From assembly GCA_020002185.1 (NCBI GenBank), contig CM034531.1, forward strand, positions 81,487,360-81,551,359: a stretch of 64,000 bases of DNA, written 5' to 3'. Both the position numbers and the translations under genes were made by a program. The notes under the pieces were generated by a model, which saw nothing but the letters and a program-made list of their open reading frames with translations, made no database searches and had not been told where the DNA came from. Position 1 is the stretch's first letter; every line of letters starts with the position of its first letter. The stretch comes from Paraescarpia echinospica. Lineage: Eukaryota; Annelida; Polychaeta; Sabellida; Siboglinidae. This document shows, one piece after another, positions 41,602 through 52,468 of this stretch.

Positions 41602-41942
41602 CTGCAAGTATAGTAGATGCACAATATAGTTAACTACTTACACTATAGTTCTAGTTGTTTCCAGGGCTCGGCAACATTATATTAACTGACTAGACTAGTC
41701 TGTATTACTGCGGTTACTATATAATAGTATGGTCTTATGAGGTCTCATTAAAATAGTCAGCCTTTTTCAGAACATTATCGCCAAACCAACCTTTCTACGC
41801 TGGCGCTGAGGGTGGTCATTGCTAGGATGCTTGTCGTCTTCAGTTTTAACAAGATTTAACAAGATTGCCATCCAGAGAATTAACTGTAGATGGCAGGTGG
41901 ACAAGGAAGCCCTTTGGCTTATCGAGAGTCCAACCCTTTTAT

Positions 41943-44840
41943 CTACATATATCCAGCCCTTCTGAGGTATGTGTCGATTTTATTTTTAAACATATTCACA
42001 CTACTAGCACCCACACAATCATCAGATAATCTGTTCCATTCATTCACAGTCCTTTGTGAAAATGAGAACTTTCTCACGTCTAATCTACACTGCTCCTTTA
42101 CTAATGTAACTTCATGTCCTCTAGTCTTTCTATCTTTCTTAACTGAAAAAAACATATTTCTATCAATATTTTCACAATCATTCAATATTTTAAACACTTC
42201 TATCTGATCTCCTCTCAATCTCCTGGTCTCTAGTGTTGTTAAACCACATTATTTTAGGCGTTTTTCATTACTAAGATCCCTCAGTTTTGGTATCATTTTA
42301 GTCGCTCTCCTCTGTACTCTTTCTAGCATATCTATGTCCTTCTTGCGGTATGGTCTCCACGCTTGTATACAATATTCTAAATGAGGCCTAACTATTGTTT
42401 TGTACAGCGGTATTATTAGTTATTTTTCTTTATATGCTATATTTCGCCTAATCAATCCAAGGATTTGATTTCCCTTTGAAGCTGCAATTCCACACTGCTC
42501 TGAAACCTTCATGTCAGCACTAATTGTCAGCCCTAAGCCTTTTTCTTTTACAGTAGTACTTAGTACAGTTCCCCCCATTGTATATTCTACATATTCGTTC
42601 CCATGTCCTGTGTGGAGGCATTTACATTTCCAAAAATTGAACAACATTTGCCACTTTTCAGACCATTTGTGCAACCTGTCAAGATCATCTTGTAAATGCT
42701 GTCTATCCCCATCACTTTTAATCCTTCTAAACACTTTTGTATCATCTGCAAATTTCAACACCTTGCTAGCTATATCATCGTCCAAATCGTTTATATATAT
42801 TAAGAATAATATAGGTCCCAGTACTGATCCCTGTGGAACTCCACTCAAAACTGATTTCCAGTTTGAAGCCTCCCCATCAACAACTACCCGTTGTCTTCTG
42901 TCAATCAGCCATTTTTCTATCCAGTTAATTATACCATTTCCTATGCCATGGGCTTTTAGTTTAAGCAGTAATCTCTGATGTGGCACTTTGTCGAAAGCTT
43001 TTTGAAAATCTAAGTAGATGATATCTACTGGTGATCCATTATCTACCCACTTAGTGATATCTTCCAAAAAACATAACATATTTGTTAAGCATGACCTCGC
43101 TTTTAGAAACCCATGTTGAGATGGGTTTATTAAGTTATGTTTAACAAGAAAATCCACCATGTGATCTTTAATTAGTCTTTCTAATAATTTACAAATCACC
43201 GATGTTAAACTAACTGGTCTATAATCATTTGACTTGTTTCTCGAACCTTTTTTAAATAACGGTATAATGTTTGCTTCTTTCCATTCTAAAGGAACCACTC
43301 CCTCTTCTAATGACAAGTTGAAAACTGTTGCAAGCGGTATGCTAATTTGTTCTACAATTTCCACTTGTAGTTTGGGTGGAATACCATCCACTCCAGGTGA
43401 TTTATTTTCGTTCATAGCCCTAATTTTCTTAGCTACCATTTCTGGGGTTACAATTAACTGTCTTAAATAGTCTGATTCTGCCCCCTTGAACTTAGCCTCT
43501 GGTACTGGCAGTGAACTAGTGTCTTCTCTGGTAAACACTGAACTAAAATACTCATTTAGGTCTTCTGCCATTAAGAATCCTTCTGATATTATATTTCCAG
43601 CACTATCTTCTAGAGGACCGACCTTATCCTGAACTTTCTGTTTGCTTCGAACATACGCATAAAAACTCTTGCTGTCATGTTTTATATTACAAGCTAATTT
43701 ATGATCATAGCTTCTCTTTGAATTTCTAATTTCAGCTGCAGCTTGGTTTAGTGCTTCTTTATAAATGTTGTAGTCTTCGTCATTGCCAGTACGTCTATAT
43801 GACTTCCACATCATTTGTTTATACTTAATTTTTCTAATGGCTTCTTTCGATAAGTATTTCTTTCTGGTCCATTTCCCTTGTTTTTTGAAGGGAACAAATT
43901 TATCTACGATGCACTCTATTTCATTCTTTAAGATATTCCAGCATTCTGTTGCTGTCTTATTCTTCAGTGTATTATTCCAGTCTATCTTTGCTAAATATTT
44001 CCTCATTTCCTTATATCTTCCTTTGTGGAAATTTCTCCTCAACTGCTTTTTATTATTTCTTTCTGATTTTACTTTGATGGTAAAATGTATCTGGTTGTGA
44101 TCACTACTTCCCAGAGGCTCACATAATTTAACATTGTCAACTAATTCATTCTGTGAGGACAAAACTAAGTCTAACACATTCTCTCCCCTGGTTGGTTCTA
44201 GCACATGTTGAGAAAGGAAACTATCTTGTACTAAAACTAAAAACTTGTGGTCCTCACTACCCATACTCTGTAGAGATTTCCATTTTATATGCCCATGGTT
44301 GAAATCCCCCATAATAACACAGTCCCGTTTGCTCACTTCCCTTGTAGCGTTTTGTATTTTTTCATTCTCTTCTATGCTTATGTTTGGACTTCGATAAACT
44401 AATCCAACCGTTAACGTTGACTTTCCTGTAACTATGTTACACCAAACAGCTTCTTCGCAATCTGCTTCTCTGTCTAATTTTATTTCATAAGCCTGGATAG
44501 ATTCTTTAATATATAAAATAACTCCACCTCCCCTTCTTCCTATTCTATCTTTCCTAAACATTACATATCCTGTCAGTCCCAATTCGGCATCTGATACATC
44601 GGTGGTTGCCCATGATTCGGTTATACCTATTATGTGAGGGTCAATATCTTCTACCATAATGTTTAGTTCATTTCTTTTGTTTACTATACTCCTTGCATTT
44701 AAACAAACACATTTATACCCAGCTTCAGAACAGTTTTCCAGACTGTTTTTTGCTGAATTATTTTTGCTGCCTTTATCTATGCCTCCAGTTTCAGGCTTCT
44801 CTGCGAGTCCCCCCTGCGAATTTAGTTTAAATAGATGCAA
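41943..44840 (-). pseudogene. LINE-A ORF2: EEP endonuclease and reverse transcriptase
   Basis: A single frame from the ORF1 overlap to 41,943 is broken only by TAA at 42,420-42,422 and TAA at 42,249-42,251. Both sites are Glu codons in LINE-B. The EEP has CLNARSIVNKRNEL, ITESWATT, RRGGGVILYIKE, IMGDFNHGHIKW and GSSDHNQIHF. The RT has NKSPGVDGIPPKLQVEIVEQ, DYRPVSLTSVICKLLERLI, YLDFQKAFDKVPHQRLL, GVPQGSVLGPILFLIYINDL and LKFADDTKVFRR. All catalytic Asp positions (motif A and FADD) are present. The C-terminal domain includes [14 protein letters not shown] and ends RRAGYM. About 966 codons including the two stops. Confidence 0.92.
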
Positions 44841-46158
44841 CCTGTCCCACTGTCAACAGATCGCAGCAGATTATCTGAGAATACAGCTGCCCCCTTTCCA
44901 CTTAGATGGAGGCCATCTCTCATGTACATATCTTCTCTCCCAACAAAGTACCCCCATAAATCTATGAATCCCACGCCCTCTTCCTCACACATCTGCTCAA
45001 TTAGTGCGTTGATCGCCATCCTCTTACAGTTTCTGTATCTTGCCCCCCTTCCTCCCATTACTGGCAAAATTCCTGAGAGAATAACCTGTTCCACTCTTGT
45101 CTTCTTTAGCTTCCTCACTAGATGTATGTACTTCTGAACTATACCAGTTGTTCCCTCCTTGTCTGCATTGTTTGTCCCAACGTGTACTAGTATAGACCCT
45201 CCCTTGCCATGCCCCAATACCTTCTCTACCCTTTCGGGCACATGCTCTATACTAGCCCTGGTAGACATACAACAACGTCCTTCCCCTCGCATATAGTCTT
45301 GTCTGTTTTTCTCAGAATTGAATCGCCCATAAACACTCTCTCTTTTCTCCTTGCCCCCTCAATCACTGCCTCGGAGTAGCTCCTCCGGTTTGCATATGTC
45401 TGGTTGTTGTCTTTTCCTCTTGTCGTCTTCTCTCCTGTCACATTCTCTTCCATTCCCTTCTTTCCTGTCGCGTTTTCTCTTGTCCCCTTTCCTCCTGTCA
45501 TCTTCTCTTCTAGCACATTTACTCTCACTTCCTTTCGTCCCTTCTTCTTTCCTCCCATCACATTTTCTTCTCTCCTCTCCCGTCCCTTTTCCCCGGCTAC
45601 CTCCTTCACTACGGTCACTTTCTCCCCTGTCACCTTCACGCCTGTCATGTTTTCTGTTTTTTCCTGAACACTCTGTCTTCTTCCATCAGTCTTCTGTCTC
45701 ACAGTCTTACCAACTGCCTCTGTGGTATCTACCTCTTCACCACCTGTATCGCTGTCGTGTCTCTCCTCGTTCTCTACAGTCTGACTACCGTCTGATCTAT
45801 CCCCACTGGCCCGTTTTCTTTTCCTCTGCCGAACACTTTTCCTCCGTCCCTCTGTTTTCTCAATGTCTTGTTCCTTCACACCGGTCACCTTCCTTCCTCT
45901 CAGTCTCCTTTCTTCAGTCTCCGTGTCACAACTCTGCTCCTTCTGTGTTGTTGTAGCTCCATTCTATCTCGCCTCCATCCCTCTCTGTCAACTATGTTCT
46001 CATCTCCTCAAACACCCCATACACCGAAAGGTGAATCCGTCATCTTTGGTCTCTGCCCATGATTTTGGACAGCCAGACAACGCAAAATCCACCCAGCTCT
46101 GGCAGTCGTTGCAAACTAGGTGTCGTTTTGCCCTGAGTTGCCGCTTGCAAGGTGCCAT
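44822..46158 (-). pseudogene. LINE-A ORF1: zinc-finger, Lys/Glu-rich region, SGNH esterase
   Basis: ATG at 46,158. The first 54 codons have HLVCNDCQSWVDF and FRCMGCLRR (Cys pairs, zinc-binding), then a stop and frame change. The middle (45,960-45,420) is Lys/Glu/Gly-rich low complexity with VTGEK-like repeats. The esterase has RVFMGDSILRKTDK (block I, GDS), ILVHVGTNNADKEG (block III) and MRDGLHLSGKG (block V, D-x-x-H). A frameshift near 45,260-45,290 separates block I from the rest. It ends CIYLN-TAA at 44,822, inside a frameshift-type heptamer. CR1 ORF1 esterases are thought to help membrane or RNA handling; their role is unsettled. Confidence 0.82.
44825..44831 (-). other. -1 frameshift-type slippery heptamer TTTAAAC at ORF1/ORF2 overlap
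   Basis: ORF1 codons read TAT TTA AAC TAA, so the heptamer T-TTA-AAC is in the exact X-XXY-YYZ register with the ORF1 stop next. A -1 slip enters CTA AAT TCG CAG, which is the ORF2 frame. ORF2 has a TGA 15 bases before the overlap and no ATG until about codon 62, inside its endonuclease. This predicts an ORF1-ORF2 fusion by frameshifting. No strong downstream pseudoknot was obvious by eye. Confidence 0.6.
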
Positions 46159-46369
46159 ATCAGAATTTATTTATGTTCAAAGTAGTTTTATGTAGTCTTT
46201 GAAAAGACTTTTCTGTGTACAATTTACACCAGATTGTTTAGGTTATAGTTAGTTATATTTGTTAACACACAGTGCCTTACCTAGTTACGATGTTGTTCTT
46301 TTACGTCTCAAATTGAAACGGGATCGACATTAACGTGATCTCCGAGTTAAGTTTTTAAACCAAATATCA

Positions 46370-46443
46370 TGCCTGCCCGGTCCGGGTTTCGAATTTAGAG
46401 TCTGGCATGCGAGGCGGATGTGTTAACCACTACACTAGTAACC
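46370..46443 (-). mobile_element. tRNA-Ala-like SINE head or tRNA relic
   Basis: The minus strand reads TAGTGTAGTGGTTAACAC (A-box-like), then CCGCCTCGCATGCCAGA (anticodon arm, CGC = Ala), then AATTCGAAACCCGG (B box with two mismatches). The mispaired stems argue against a working tRNA. A SINE body may continue to about 46,270. Confidence 0.5.
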
Positions 46444-46523
46444 AAATAAAATATTCACAATAAGTTAGACTCACTAATAGTAACTATAGTAACCAAATAA
46501 AATACTCACAATAAGTCAGACAA
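46438..46523. repeat. Short direct repeat (GTAACCAAATAAAATA unit)
   Basis: Two copies of about 33 bases (GTAACCAAATAAAATATTCA and CAATAAGTTAGAC), roughly 52 bases apart. Non-coding. Confidence 0.75.
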
Positions 46524-46980
46524 TGGAGTCGACTTGTCAAGGTAATCTAAATATTCACAGCGAGCAAGCCAAACACAAGTGTCTCATTCCGAAGAATAAA
46601 GAGATTTGTGACAGACCCCTTATAAACACAGATTTATAAACTGTAAACAATGAGAACCAGAAAGTTAGTCGACACCCATTTCATGGAAGAACCAATGGAT
46701 GGCCTTGTAGCAAGATTATCACCAGCAGAACCAATCAGTTGCAATGACAGATCCACTTACAGATGTGCTTAATACATGCTGTACTCAAAAGCGACACTAC
46801 CCCAATCCACTTAGTCTTATCCTCAGGTGTGAATATACAATCACATGAAAACAAACGAACAACAACAGCACAACTTTCAGTGTTTTGATTGTGCTTTCCT
46901 TAATTGGCCTGATCCGCACTGTACACAAAGACGATACTGCCCTCGGGTGTGAATCTAAAATCACAGTAACACAAACAACA

Positions 46981-47232
46981 AGATTACTGCATGTGTTTTG
47001 ACAGCAAATCGAGTTGAAACTTATTTTGAAGTTCTAAATCGTCTTCGTTTACCGAACACGTAAATAACACTTACAAAGTCGTTAAGAAAGACCGTGGTGT
47101 CTATAAAGATTACTGCATGTGTTTTGACAGCAAACCAAGTTGAAACTTGTTTTGAAGTTCGAAATCGTCTTCCTTTTTTAGCGAACGCGTAAATAACACT
47201 TACAAAGTCGTTAAGAAAGACCGCGACGTCTA
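46981..47232. repeat. 126-bp tandem duplication
   Basis: Both units begin AGATTACTGCATGTGTTTTG and contain AACACTTACAAAGTCGTTAA and GAAAGACCG. They are about 90% identical and hold no gene. Confidence 0.88.
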
Positions 47233-47386
47233 GCCTAAAATTACATCTACGTACTATAGCAATAGTACAGTATCTACATAGATCGGCCTATATAACTAGC
47301 CTCAATTTACAAAGGAACTGTGATCAAATTATCTGGCTTTGCTTTGCTGATTGTAAACTCAAAATCTCAGTCAAGTTTAGTCCACT

Positions 47387-47422
47387 ATAATTCACTCTAG
47401 TGCTCACACTAGAGTGAATTAT
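47387..47422. repeat. Perfect 16-bp inverted repeat (hairpin)
   Basis: ATAATTCACTCTAGTG, loop CTCA, CACTAGAGTGAATTAT. A third partial arm (TATAATTCACTGCCATTAG) follows at 47,432. It could be a foldback relic or cruciform-prone site; no known function. Confidence 0.85.
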
Positions 47423-47870
47423 GACTGTTTTTATAATTCACTGCCATTAGTCTCAACGTGTGGCGAAACCATCTATTGATTGCTTGTATAAAGAAATAGT
47501 GAAAAGGAAATGATTGTCATTATAATGGTTAAAATAAAATTCGTTATATTCGTATTTTTTAAATGCTCGTAGATTCACATTAAAAGTGGGGACGCACACA
47601 TGAAGGATAAACACAAATATACTTTCTGCCGCTTTTCCGGTGAGCCCTGCGTGCGCACATAAAAAATTGATCCCGCTTCCCATTCACTTATTTCCGCTTC
47701 CGAAAGGGAAGACGAAATTCAGGGGTCGAAGAAAAATGAGAAATGATTTTTTTTTACAAAATTCACATGCTGTGACATCAATGCATTTCAGTAGGCAGAT
47801 TTTCATGTGTGATTGTAGAAGGTGTTGACTGTAGAATGGTGGATGTCTAGTTGATTTGAATAAGCGGAAC

Positions 47871-50112
47871 GATATCAAAGTAAAATCAGAAAGAAATAAT
47901 AAAAAGCAGTTCAGGAGAAATTTCCACAAAGGAAGATATAAGGAAATGAGGAAATATTTAGCAAAGATAGACTGGAATAATACACTGAAGAATAAGACAG
48001 CAACAGAATGCTGGAATATCTTAAAGAATGAAATAGAGTGCATCGTAGATAAATTTGTTCCCTTCAAAAAACAAGGGAAACGGACCAGAAAGAAATACTT
48101 ATCGAAAGAAGCCATTAGAAAAATTTAGTATAAACAAATGATGTGGAAGTCATATAGACGTACTGGAAATGACGAAGACTACAACATTTATAAAGAAGCA
48201 CTAAACCAAGCTACAGCTGAAATTAGAAATTCAAAGAGAAGCTATGAACAACAATTAGCTAGTAATATAAAACATGACAGCAAGAGTTTTTAAGCGTATG
48301 TTCGAAGCAAACAGAAAGTTCAAGATAAGGTCGGTCCTCTAGAATATAGTGCTGGAAATATAATATCAGAAGGATTCTTAATGGCAGAAGACCTAAATGA
48401 GTATTTTAGATCAGTGTTTACCAGAGTATACACTAGTTCACTGCCAGTACCAGAGGCTAAGTTCAAGGGGGCAGAATCAGACTATTTAAGACAGTTAATT
48501 GTAACCCCAGAAATGGTAGCTAAGAAAATTAGGGCTATGAAGAAAAATAAATCACCTGGAGTGGATGGTATTCCACCCAAACTACTAGTGGAAATTGTAG
48601 AACAAATTAGCATACCGCTTGCAACAGTTTTCAACTTGTCATTAGAAGAGGGAGTGGTTCCTTTAGAATGGAAAGAAGCAAACATTATACCGTTATTCAA
48701 AAAAGGTTCGAGAAACAAGTCAAATAATTATAAACCAGTTAGTTTAATACCGGTGATTTGTAAATTATTAGAAAGACTAATTAAAGATCACATGGTGGAT
48801 TTTCTTGTTAAAAATAACTTGATAAACCCATCTCAACATGGGTTTCTAAAAGCGAGGTCATGCTTAACAAATATGTTATGTTTTTTGGAAGATATCACTA
48901 AGTGGGTAGATAATGGATCACCAGTAGATATCATCTACTTAGATTTTCAAAAAGCTTTCGACAAAGTGCCACATCAGAGATTACTGCTTAAACTAAAAGC
49001 CCATGGCATAGGAAATGGTATAATTAACTGGATAGAAAAATGGCTGATTGACAGAAGACAACGGGTAGTTGTTGATGGGGAGGCTTCAAACTGGAAATCA
49101 GTTTTGAGTGGGGTTCCACAGGGATCAGTACTGGGACCTATATTATTCTTAATATATATAAACGATTTGGACGATGATATAGCTAGCAAGGTGTTGAAAT
49201 TTGCAGATGATACAAAAGTGTTTAGAAGGATTAAAAGTGATGGGTATAGACAGCATTTACAAGATGATCTTGACAGGTTGATCAAATGGTCTGAAAAGTG
49301 GCAAATGTTGTTCAATTTTGGGAAATGTAAATGCCTTCACACAGGACATGGGAACGAATATGTAGAATATACAATGGGGGAAACTGTACTAAGTACTACT
49401 GTAAAAGAAAAAGACTTAGGGCTGACGATTAGTGTTGATATGAAGGTTTCAGAGCAGTGTGGAATTGCAGCTTCAAAGGGAAATCAAATCCTTGGATTAA
49501 TTAGGCGAAATATAGTATATAAAGAAAAAGAACTAATAATACCGCTGTACAAAACAATAGTTAGGCCTCATTTATAATATTGTATACAAGCATGGAGGCC
49601 ATACCGCAAGAAGGACATAGATATGCTAGAAAGAGTACAGAGGAGAGCGACTAAAATGATACCAAAACTGAGGGATCTTAGTTATGAAAAATGCCTAAAA
49701 GAATGTGGTTTAACAACACTAGAGACCAGGAGATTGAGAGGAGATCAAATAGAAGTGTTTAACATATTGAATGGTTATTAAAATATTGATAGAAATATGT
49801 TTTTTTCAGTTAAGAAAGATAGAAAGACTAGAGGACAAGAAGTTACATTAGTAAAGGAGCAGTGTAGATTAGACGTGAGAAAGTTCTCATTTTCACAAAG
49901 GACTGTGAATGAATGGAACAGATTATCTGATGACTGTGTGGGTGCTAGTAGTGTGAATATGTTTAAAAATAAAATCGACACATACCTCAGAAGGGCTGGA
50001 TATATGTAAATAAAAGGGTTGGACTCTCGATAAGCCAAAGGGCTTCCTTGTCCACCTGCCATCTAGAGTTAATTCTCTGGATGGCAATCTTGTTAAATCT
50101 TGTTAAATCTTG
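47871..50112 (+). mobile_element. LINE-B: 5'-truncated relative of LINE-A, opposite orientation
   Basis: Homology to LINE-A starts at ATCAAAGTAAAATCAG within ORF2 just after the endonuclease domain. It continues to the shared 3' UTR and TTGTTAAATC tail. It lacks ORF1 and the endonuclease. With LINE-A it makes a large inverted pair (arms about 2.2 kb, separated by roughly 3.8 kb including the LINE-A 5' part). Confidence 0.93.
47874..50009 (+). pseudogene. LINE-B ORF2 (reverse transcriptase) remnant
   Basis: The frame matches LINE-A ORF2 with stops at 48,126-48,128, 48,291-48,293, 49,575-49,577 and 49,779-49,781, none shared with LINE-A. The RT core (48,381-49,577) is open and keeps YLDFQKAFDKVPHQRLL, GVPQGSVLGPILFLIYINDL and LKFADDTKVFRR. 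It ends RRAGYM. Without an endonuclease it is a dead 5'-truncated insert. Confidence 0.9.
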
Positions 50113-51767
50113 ATATATGGCAGCAATTTGCCTGTGTGACATGTTTGCGGAATAATGTTTGCCGGCATTTGTAAATATTGACGGGTGTCACACATACAGG
50201 CATTTTACGAGAGCTAGAAGTATGCAATTGTTATTAAAATATATCAGCATGTCGATGAGATGATGGTAACAGCAGATGAGAAGTTTAAGACATTTTATAG
50301 GTCACGTTTCTTTATAATCAGACAAAACGTTAACATGGTCGCCTATGGGAAAACCAAAAGCATATTGACCCCTTCAAGGATGTGCGCCTCTGCGTAAGTT
50401 CCGGTCTAAGAGTAAGTTCCGGTTCCGTTTTGCGTACACACACTACATGTCAACGGTAAGCGTATATTTTTGGCCAGCTTAAACACGGTGTTTGCCGAAA
50501 CTATGCGTGATCCTATTGTATTATAATTAATGATACGGTTACTTTTGTAATTGTTAGTATACATAACAAACCCTCATAATCACCATAACTTATTTGTCAA
50601 CAAATGTGTTTTATTTTGATGTCATTGTCTCAGAGCAGATCTTACGACTTCGTCACACAGAGCTGCAGTTTTCAGCGCTGTTTATACGCACAGCGGGTTT
50701 TGTGGTAAACACAAATGACACATATCTCTGTCAGTTTTGCATGTATGAAGCTGAAATTGTGTGTGTAATCTAGCAGGCCCATTGGGGGTGGTTTGTAGAT
50801 TTATATAAAAAAAAATTCGTCGGGGTGGGGATCCTGGGGGTAACAATTTATAAATTACACATATCTCTGTCAATTTGGCATGTATGAAGCACCGTGGGGG
50901 GGGAGGGCAAGTAAGTCAATGGAGTAACGGTCGCTACAGCAAGCGAAAAATGATTAATTATGTAACTCAGTCGCCGCGAACGTTGAGCATGGGGCAAAGG
51001 TGATCGGTCACCTGAGGTCACGTTGCTCACCGCGGGTCGCATTTGATGTACTGCGCTTACACGAGCATGCGCAATACGCAAACGGAACCGGAACTTACTT
51101 TCAGACCGGAACTTCCTTCCAGATCGGTACACCTGGTTACCCCAACAAATATGATTGTCTTAGTAAATGACGCTTAGTAAGCGAACGTAGGAGTAAAGGC
51201 AAACAGGTGCCGATAAGTATTTCCGTAACTTTATAGACGCTTCATAAAACTGGCCCCTGGTGCCTTAAACAGACGAGTGAGAAGTATGTTAAGGGCTTCG
51301 TCCATGACGGGTTATATCCACGAAGAGTTGTGTTCAGTTGGGTGAGGTTACGTTGCAATTTTAGTAAACTTTAATTATGCCATTGTTAACCTTAAGGTGT
51401 TCCATATGCGTGCAAAAAAATGCGTAGCCTAGATTACGCACGCACCTTCAGGTGGCGCCACGTCTGTCGACCTCGCAACTGCCTATAGGAACGACATTCA
51501 CTATCAAATGTGACGCTAGCCCGGATGTTTACTCATAATTTGGGTAGCCATCATGATTGGTTTCCATGGTAACTAAAATATGAGTAAACTTTTATCAGCT
51601 TATACGATGCATTCGAATCACCTGAACACGTTGGTTATATTGGCACACTCCTGTCAAAGTTTAAAAAAGAAAAGTTAAATCCTAGATATATGTAATAATT
51701 ACAACCCTGATGATATCGTTGTTGGCTATTCACGGTAACGCTACACAACCACTGACCTGTATTAAAG
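50113..51767. other. Non-coding stretch with MITE-related fragments
   Basis: No gene is supported. GTAAGTTCCGGTTCCGTTTT-type fragments at 50,396-50,450 and (inverted) 51,075-51,135 relate to the foldback element at 37.2-37.6 kb. A 35-base direct repeat (ACACATATCTCTGTCA...CATGTATGAAG) occurs at 50,718 and 50,856. Confidence 0.5.
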
Positions 51768-51771
51768 ACAC

Positions 51772-51824
<53 letters not shown>

Positions 51825-51840
51825 CACACACACACGCACG

Positions 51841-51875
<35 letters not shown>

Positions 51876-51978
51876 GCACTCTCTCACACACATACATACA
51901 TACAAATACACACACACGCATACACGCACACACGCACACGCACACGCACTCGCACACGCACACATACACACACACATT
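51768..51978. repeat. (AC)n microsatellite with CGCA and TACA interruptions
   Basis: About 210 bases of ACACAC broken by GCACGCAC and CATACATACATA. The open frames here on both strands are simple-sequence artefacts. Confidence 0.97.
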
Positions 51979-52040
51979 GCAGTTCCGACCCCTAATGCGC
52001 TTATTCGGAAATATACGTTATAATAATAATAATAATGGTT

Positions 52041-52104
52041 CATTACAGAAACTATGATGCATTGCAATCAATTACATACATAGATTGTCATGGTTTCTGT
52101 AATG
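52041..52104. repeat. 64-bp foldback with perfect 12-bp arms
   Basis: CATTACAGAAAC and GTTTCTGTAATG flank a core with CAATC and GATTG, so the stem may extend after a bulge. It follows an (AAT)n run and lies about 200 bases before the RTE 5' end. Confidence 0.7.
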
Positions 52105-52468
52105 AGGGTATAAAGCCACCAGTGGCTGATTATAGCCCTCACAATACATGTGATACATATGTAAATTTCATGGTGCAAGATAACAATTTGTGTGATTGTA
52201 GAAAGAAGAAAAACAGAAACATGAATCACAGCAGTACTATTTTCATGAATAGTTCATTTAACATTGCAACGATAAATGCTATTTATATAAGTCATTAATA
52301 CTATTATAACTCCGCCGTGGCCGGTCCCAAGCCCGGATGAGAAAGGAGGGTTGAGCGTGGGGCTAGCACCCCCACCTCGTAAAAAAACTACTTGCTACAA
52401 AAACGTCAACAACAGAATTTACAGAGAACACATGCCTGGAAGAGGAAGGGTTTTCATCTCGAGGACCT

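Larger units (their letters stand above)
41846..46160 (-). mobile_element. LINE-A: CR1-like element, nearly full length
   Basis: About 4.3 kb on the minus strand, with ORF1 (46,158-44,822), ORF2 (44,840-41,943), a 3' UTR of about 95 bases and a tail of TTGTTAAATC repeats. ORF2 has just two nonsense codons; ORF1 has a few frameshifts or stops. CR1 elements with an esterase domain in ORF1 are a known class. It lies just upstream of the right-arm SGNH exons on the same strand. Confidence 0.92.

Noticed and set aside
45351..45956. 201-codon plus-strand frame rich in Ser/Leu/Pro
   Set aside because: It is the antisense of the Lys/Glu-rich part of LINE-A ORF1.
46370..46443. Functional tRNA-Ala gene
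   Set aside because: The B box has two mismatches and the acceptor and anticodon stems do not pair well.
51635..52067. Cys/Val and His/Thr-rich open frames
   Set aside because: Simple (AC)n sequence read in different frames.
52035..52298. 87-codon plus-strand frame before the RTE
   Set aside because: It overlaps an (AAT)n run and a foldback, with no domain or family resemblance.
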